Shown here piece by piece: positions 60,028 through 64,000 of a stretch of DNA of 64,000 bases. Every line of letters begins with the position of its first letter. Positions within the stretch are counted from its first letter, which is position 1. The DNA is from Kibdelosporangium philippinense (GTDB taxonomy: Bacteria; Actinomycetota; Actinomycetes; Mycobacteriales; Pseudonocardiaceae): positions 3,224,001-3,288,000 of the forward strand of contig NZ_JAJVCN010000001.1 in assembly GCF_021390435.2 (NCBI RefSeq), read 5' to 3'. The notes below the pieces were generated by a model. The model was given only the letters and a program-made list of their open reading frames with translations, made no database searches and had not been told where the DNA came from. The position numbers and the translations under genes are program-made.

Positions 60028-60834
60028 GTCTTTGATGAAGTCGATCAGGACCTTGTAGACGTCGTCGCGGTCTATCTCGTTCAGGATGTTGTGCAGGTCG
60101 TCCGGGAAGATCACCGCGCGGGCGTTGGGCAGGAGGCGAGCGGCTTCTTGGGCGCCTACAGCGGGGGCCATGTCGTCTTTTTCGCCGTGTAGCAACAGGA
60201 CTGGGACGTCGAGTACTTCGGACTCCAGCACGGCCGATACCCTGGCGGCCGCGATTCCCAAGGCTTGCAAGGTTTCCAGGCGGATGCCGCCCTGCCAGGT
60301 CAATGGGTCTTCGCGGATCTGCTGGGCGTATGCCTCGTCGCGGGACATCTCCCCCGGATCTTTGCGTAGGTCCATGGGGTCGATGCCGGACGCCAGCATG
60401 TCCACCAGGGCACTGTCGGCACCGGGCACGTGAACCAGGGAAGATCCTGCGAGGACTAGGGCCCGAGGTGAGTGAAGGGTCGGCAGCAACCGTTCGGCCG
60501 ACAGCAGCGTAGCTGCGGTGGCACCCAGGGAGTGGCCGGAGATGACCAGAGGCAAAGTGGGATGAGCTGCCCGGGCGAGTGAGAGCAAGGAAGCGGCGTC
60601 GTCCAGCACGTGGTCGATGTTGTCGACCAGGACCCGCACGCCCTCGCTCTGCCCATGACCTGCGTGATCATGGGCCCAGACAGCGATTCCGGCTGCGTTC
60701 AAGGCGGCGGCGAAGGGCTCGTAGAGCCCGGTGTGTTCGCCGAGGCCGTGGAAGTGGACGAGCAGTACTCGCGGGTCCTCGGGGTCCCAGTTGCGGTAGA
60801 AGATCTTGCCGGTGCTGCCGGTGAACTCAGGCAT
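60013..60834 (-). CDS. Alpha/beta hydrolase (monoacylglycerol lipase-like)
   Basis: 273 residues. The triad is Ser in VISGHSLGATAA (near residue 97), Asp in LLLHGEKDDMAP and His in DDLHNILNE. The oxyanion region FHGLGEHTGLYEPF and AHDHAGHGQSEG are typical of the lysophospholipase/monoglyceride lipase group (Hydrolase_4). Cytosolic. It overlaps metY by 8 bp as the last gene of a three-gene operon. Its C-terminal codons come from a repeated palindrome. Confidence 0.9.
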   Translation of the reverse strand: MPEFTGSTGKIFYRNWDPEDPRVLLVHFHGLGEHTGLYEPFAAALNAAGIAVWAHDHAGHGQSEGVRVLVDNIDHVLDDAASLLSLARAAHPTLPLVISGHSLGATAATLLSAERLLPTLHSPRALVLAGSSLVHVPGADSALVDMLASGIDPMDLRKDPGEMSRDEAYAQQIREDPLTWQGGIRLETLQALGIAAARVSAVLESEVLDVPVLLLHGEKDDMAPAVGAQEAARLLPNARAVIFPDDLHNILNEIDRDDVYKVLIDFIKDLVSG

Positions 60835-62110
60835 CCAAACCCCGCTTCAGGTCCGCGATCAGATCATCGATACCCTCCAGGCCCACGGACAGCCGCACAA
60901 GCCCCGGCGTGACACCGCTGGCCAGCTGCTGGGCCGGGCTGAGTTGGGCGTGGGTGGTCGAGGCGGGGTGGATCACCAGGCTGCGCACGTCCCCGATGTT
61001 CGCAAGGTGGCTGAACAAGGACACGCTGTCCACGAACTTCTTGCCCGCGTCCACTCCCCCGGCGAGCTCGAACGCCACCACCGCACCGACCCCGGAGGGC
61101 AGATACCGCTGCGCCGCGGCATGCCAGCGACTGGACGGCAGGCCTGCGTAGTGCACCTGCGTCACGCTGGGGTGGGAGGAAAGGAAATCCGCGATCGCCA
61201 CAGCATTCGAAACATGCCGTTCCATCCGCAGCGACAAGGTCTCGATACCTTGCAGCAGAAGGAAACTGTTGAACGGCGACACCGCGGGACCAAGATCGCG
61301 GACCAGCTTGGTTCGCAACCGCAGAAGATACGCCAGTTTGCCGAACGACGGGCCGAACTCCAGGCCGTTGTAGCTGGGGTCCGGCTGGGACAACGACGGC
61401 CACCGAGAAGGCGCGGCATCGAAAGGGAACTGTCCACTGTCGATGATCACGCCACCGATGCCGGTTCCATGACCAGACAAGAACTTCGTGGTCGAATGCA
61501 CCACGATGTCCGCACCATGATCAATCGGGCGCGTCAGGAACGGTGTGGGCACGGTGTTGTCGACGATCAACGGCACACCCGCAGAATGCGCGACCGAAGC
61601 AACGGCCGTGATATCGAGGACGTTGCCAAGCGGATTGCCGACGGTCTCGGCATAGAAAGCCTTGGTATTCGGACGAACCGCGGCACGCCACGCGTCAAGG
61701 GAGTCGGGATCGGTGACGAACGTGACCTCGATCCCCATATCCTGCAACGTGTACGCGAACAAATTGTACGTCCCGCCATACAGAGTCGCCGCTGACACGA
61801 TGTGGTCGCCAACCCGGGCCAAGTTCAGGACCGCCAAAGCCGAGGCGGCCTGCCCGGACGCGACAGCCACAGCCGCATAGCCGTTCTCCAGGTCCGCCAA
61901 GCGACCTTCAACCACAGCCGTCGTCGGGTTGGACAATCGGCTGTAGGCGTGGGTTTCCAAGTCCTGCAAGGCAAATGCGGCCGCCGCGTGATCGGCGTTG
62001 TCGAACACGAACGACGTCGTCTGGTACAGCGGCGTGGCTCGGGCACCGGTGGTCGGGTCGGGTTGTGCGCCCGCGTGGATCTGGCGGGTTTCGAAGGACC
62101 AGCGCGTCAT
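60827..62110 (-). CDS. metY: O-acetylhomoserine sulfhydrylase (MetY-type PLP enzyme)
   Basis: 427 residues from ATG 62110, which overlaps the oxygenase stop by 4 bp. It belongs to the Cys/Met metabolism PLP family: substrate Tyr and Arg in AYSRLSNPTTAVVE, PLP-binding Lys in VVHSTTKFLSGHGTGIGG (near residue 205), and the MetY-specific insertion GPSFGKLAYLLRLRTKL. It makes homocysteine from O-acetylhomoserine and sulfide (or methionine from methanethiol). Sitting between an IPNS-like oxygenase and a hydrolase is unusual for a housekeeping methionine gene. Confidence 0.92.
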   Translation of the reverse strand: MTRWSFETRQIHAGAQPDPTTGARATPLYQTTSFVFDNADHAAAAFALQDLETHAYSRLSNPTTAVVEGRLADLENGYAAVAVASGQAASALAVLNLARVGDHIVSAATLYGGTYNLFAYTLQDMGIEVTFVTDPDSLDAWRAAVRPNTKAFYAETVGNPLGNVLDITAVASVAHSAGVPLIVDNTVPTPFLTRPIDHGADIVVHSTTKFLSGHGTGIGGVIIDSGQFPFDAAPSRWPSLSQPDPSYNGLEFGPSFGKLAYLLRLRTKLVRDLGPAVSPFNSFLLLQGIETLSLRMERHVSNAVAIADFLSSHPSVTQVHYAGLPSSRWHAAAQRYLPSGVGAVVAFELAGGVDAGKKFVDSVSLFSHLANIGDVRSLVIHPASTTHAQLSPAQQLASGVTPGLVRLSVGLEGIDDLIADLKRGLDA

Positions 62111-63096
62111 CCGACGACGTCCGCCCACCAGCGCTCGGCCACCTTCGGGTGTGACCGGAGCCAGCCGACCAGCGCGTTCGCGCCGAACTGGGAGTGCAGC
62201 GGGTTGTCCTCCTCCGCGCTCACTCCCCTGGCTTGAGCCGCGAGCGAGGGCGGAAGCGTGAGCGGGGAGACGACCGCGTCGAGCCGTGGGCCCAGGAAGA
62301 ACGGAATGGAGAACCGTTCGACGCCTGCTGGCGGGCTGACCACTCGGTGGCGGGTCGCGGTCAGGTAGCCCTGGGTTGCGATCTCCAGCATCTCGCCGAT
62401 GTTGAACACGAAGCTGCCCGGGATCGGGGTCGCGTCGATCCAGCTACCGTCCTGGGCCTGGACCTGCAGGCCACCGACCGAATCCTGCTGCAGAAGCGCC
62501 AGGTAGCCGTAGTCCTTGTGCGCGCCGACACCCTGCTGGACGTCGTCGCGGCCGGGATAGCGGACGATCTTGACGTGGGTGGAGGCTTCCTCGTCGAACC
62601 AGGCGTCGAAGTAGCTCTCGTCCTGGCCCAAGGCCGCGGCCAAGGCACGCAGGACCTCCAGACTCACCCGCAACGCCTCGTCCTGCCAGGCGAGCACGGT
62701 CGCGCGCAGTTCCGGCAGTGCGGCGGGCCATTGGTTCGGGCCGATCAGGCGCTGCCAGGTCGGGCCGCCCTCCGGGACAACCGCGCGTTCGGGGCCGATG
62801 TCGATTTGTTCACGCCAGTCCTGTTTGCCGCCGGTGAACTCGTAGCCCGTCCTGGTGTAGCCGCGGAACTGGGGTGAGTTGATGTTCTCGATCGCCAGCC
62901 GATGCTCCAACGGCAGCGCGAAGAACTTCTTGGCGACCTCGTAGATGCCTGTGGTCAGCGAGTCAGGGACGCCGTGCCCGACGACGTAGAAGAAGCCGAC
63001 GTCGTGGGCGGCGTGCCGCAACTCGTCGAGGAAAGCCGCCCGGTCGGCCGTGGGATCACGAAACCGGGACAAGTCGATCAACGGCAGTGCACTCAC
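62107..63096 (-). CDS. Isopenicillin N synthase-family 2OG-Fe(II) dioxygenase
   Basis: 329 residues from GTG 63096 (SALPLIDLSRF is the usual N-terminus). A DIOX_N domain (about 1-115) precedes the catalytic jelly roll with iron ligands HxD in GAHKDYGYLALLQQD (near residue 211) and His in TATRHRVVSP, and the 2OG-binding Arg/Ser pair in ERFSIPFFLGP. It is probably a small-molecule hydroxylase or desaturase. It leads the operon with metY and the hydrolase through overlapping stops and starts. Confidence 0.9.
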   Translation of the reverse strand: MSALPLIDLSRFRDPTADRAAFLDELRHAAHDVGFFYVVGHGVPDSLTTGIYEVAKKFFALPLEHRLAIENINSPQFRGYTRTGYEFTGGKQDWREQIDIGPERAVVPEGGPTWQRLIGPNQWPAALPELRATVLAWQDEALRVSLEVLRALAAALGQDESYFDAWFDEEASTHVKIVRYPGRDDVQQGVGAHKDYGYLALLQQDSVGGLQVQAQDGSWIDATPIPGSFVFNIGEMLEIATQGYLTATRHRVVSPPAGVERFSIPFFLGPRLDAVVSPLTLPPSLAAQARGVSAEEDNPLHSQFGANALVGWLRSHPKVAERWWADVVG

Positions 63097-63173
63097 ACAT
63101 TGCAGCCTATTGGCCCAACGCAACTTGAGTCCCATGAAGTGGACCTAGATGACTGATTCCGTGAAATTGGTGT

Positions 63174-64000
63174 TCAGTGATCGAACGCGATCAGTGACCG
63201 CTTGCTGGTCACGCCGGTTTCCCAGTTCTGCCAGATCCCGGCGGCCATGGCCAATAGCCGCTGGGCGACGCGGGTGAACACCCCGGCTGGAGTGCGGGCG
63301 CCGTGGTGCTCCAGGTCGAGCTGGCCTTTGAGGGTTTGGTTGACCGATTCGATCCACTGGCGCACGTGGCCGAGGTTGCCGTGGCGGTAGGTCTCGTCGC
63401 GGCGGTCCGGGCGCAGCAGTCGCAGGCCCAGCGCCGCGGTCAACTCGTGGAAGTGCTTGCCGGCGAAGCCTTTGTCGGCCAGCAGGATCTGCCCGGAACG
63501 GATGAGGTGGTGGTTGCGCTCCAGCAATGCGGCGAGTACCTCGCGCTCGCCGAGCTTCGGGTTGGCCAGGCACCACATGATCGGCATCCCGTCGCCCGCG
63601 CAGACCAGGTAGAGTTTCAGGCCCCAGTAGAACCGGGAATGCGCGGCGCAGTAGCCGTAGCCGGCGTGCCCGGCCAGGTCCGAGCGTTTCACCGTCTCGC
63701 GCGACATGCCGCACGGAACGGGGGTGGCGTCGGCGATCCACACATCGTCGAACCAGGACGGGCAACACGCAGCCAGGACAAGAACCGCCTTGCACAGCAA
63801 CGGATGGACGTTCTTGAGCCGCTTGTGGTAGCCGGACTGCTCCGGCAGGTACGGGAACATGACCTGCCACTCGGCGCTGGAGCGGATATGCCGGATCCAG
63901 CGCCGCTCGCTGGGGTACCGCAGCAGCACCTGAGCCACGGCCAGGGTGATCAGCTCGCTGTCGGACAGCAACGGCCGACGGCCGCGTCCGGCGCGGGGTG
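63174..64000 (-). CDS. IS982-family transposase (5' end outside window)
   Basis: At least 275 residues, open to the window edge; the preceding in-frame codons (RAGRGRRPLLSDSELITLAV) look like family sequence. DDE features are Asp in VWIADATPVP, Asp in ILLADKGFAG (near residue 167 of the visible part) and Glu in RQWIESVNQTLKG. It is of the same broad class as, but not closely related to, the element at 6424. The element's left end should lie between 63097 and 63173, where ACTGATTCCGTGAAATTG is a candidate terminal repeat. The right end is beyond the window, so I cannot confirm it. Confidence 0.87.
   Translation of the reverse strand, partial: PRAGRGRRPLLSDSELITLAVAQVLLRYPSERRWIRHIRSSAEWQVMFPYLPEQSGYHKRLKNVHPLLCKAVLVLAACCPSWFDDVWIADATPVPCGMSRETVKRSDLAGHAGYGYCAAHSRFYWGLKLYLVCAGDGMPIMWCLANPKLGEREVLAALLERNHHLIRSGQILLADKGFAGKHFHELTAALGLRLLRPDRRDETYRHGNLGHVRQWIESVNQTLKGQLDLEHHGARTPAGVFTRVAQRLLAMAAGIWQNWETGVTSKRSLIAFDH

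Overview
The window is GC-rich actinobacterial chromosome. Frequent GTG and TTG starts, 4-bp stop/start overlaps, and actinobacterial marker genes point to a Pseudonocardiaceae-type organism (Amycolatopsis or Kibdelosporangium relatives). The markers are RbpA, an MptB-like alpha-1,6-mannosyltransferase, a polyprenol-phosphomannose synthase beside Lnt, a DUF3558 lipoprotein, WXG100-like proteins and the SCO1664/DUF3090 pair. The genus is inferred. No rRNA, tRNA or CRISPR was seen.

Layout. 0-4.4 kb: SCO1664 and DUF3090 genes, a coupled S9 peptidase/S66 LD-carboxypeptidase pair, and a DUF3224 gene. 4.4-8.4 kb: a frameshifted secreted-protein gene, then a small type VII secretion-like locus. Its second gene is split by an 883-bp insertion sequence whose removal restores the reading frame exactly. 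8.5-10.9 kb: TetR and MptB. 11-18.6 kb: a complete oligopeptide ABC transporter divergent from a D-aminopeptidase (DppA) and an M20 hydrolase, together a peptide uptake and breakdown module. 18.7-21.6 kb: MerR, then a linalool dehydratase/isomerase-like protein coupled to a SCO1/SenC protein. 21.6-24.9 kb: a divergent MFS/HxlR pair with a long perfect operator-like palindrome, a second MerR, and a broken nucleotidyltransferase gene.

25-33.5 kb: GH20 hexosaminidase, a YCII/DGPF protein with its ECF42 sigma factor and a matching promoter, a small ricin-type secreted protein, and a sugar ABC transporter operon. 33.8-35.9 kb: a decayed M14 carboxypeptidase gene with several frameshifts and an internal deletion. 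36-41.9 kb: LuxR, ricin-type lectin, DinB-like and methyltransferase genes, a GGDEF/EAL protein, a zinc-ribbon protein and a phosphodiesterase. 42-50 kb: two MFS transporters, rbpA with a SigR-type promoter, a PLP enzyme, and ppm/lnt. 50-51.7 kb: PPOX/MarR divergent pair and an oxygenase.

51.8-58.5 kb is the most coherent pathway: a lysine-fermentation-type locus (kal, kamE, kamD, an amidohydrolase, kdd; divergent kamA) built around nested palindromes. It lacks kce. 58.6-64 kb: subtilisin-like protease, an IPNS-like oxygenase/MetY/hydrolase operon, and an IS982-type transposase running off the window.

Recurring non-coding structures: a 34-bp two-box element (4 copies), near-perfect palindromes based on CTCGTGAGTGGTT (3 copies), a 53-bp dispersed repeat (2 copies) and a 22-bp tandem repeat. 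At least three independent frameshifts fall in or beside short G-runs, so sequencing or assembly indels must be weighed against real gene decay.
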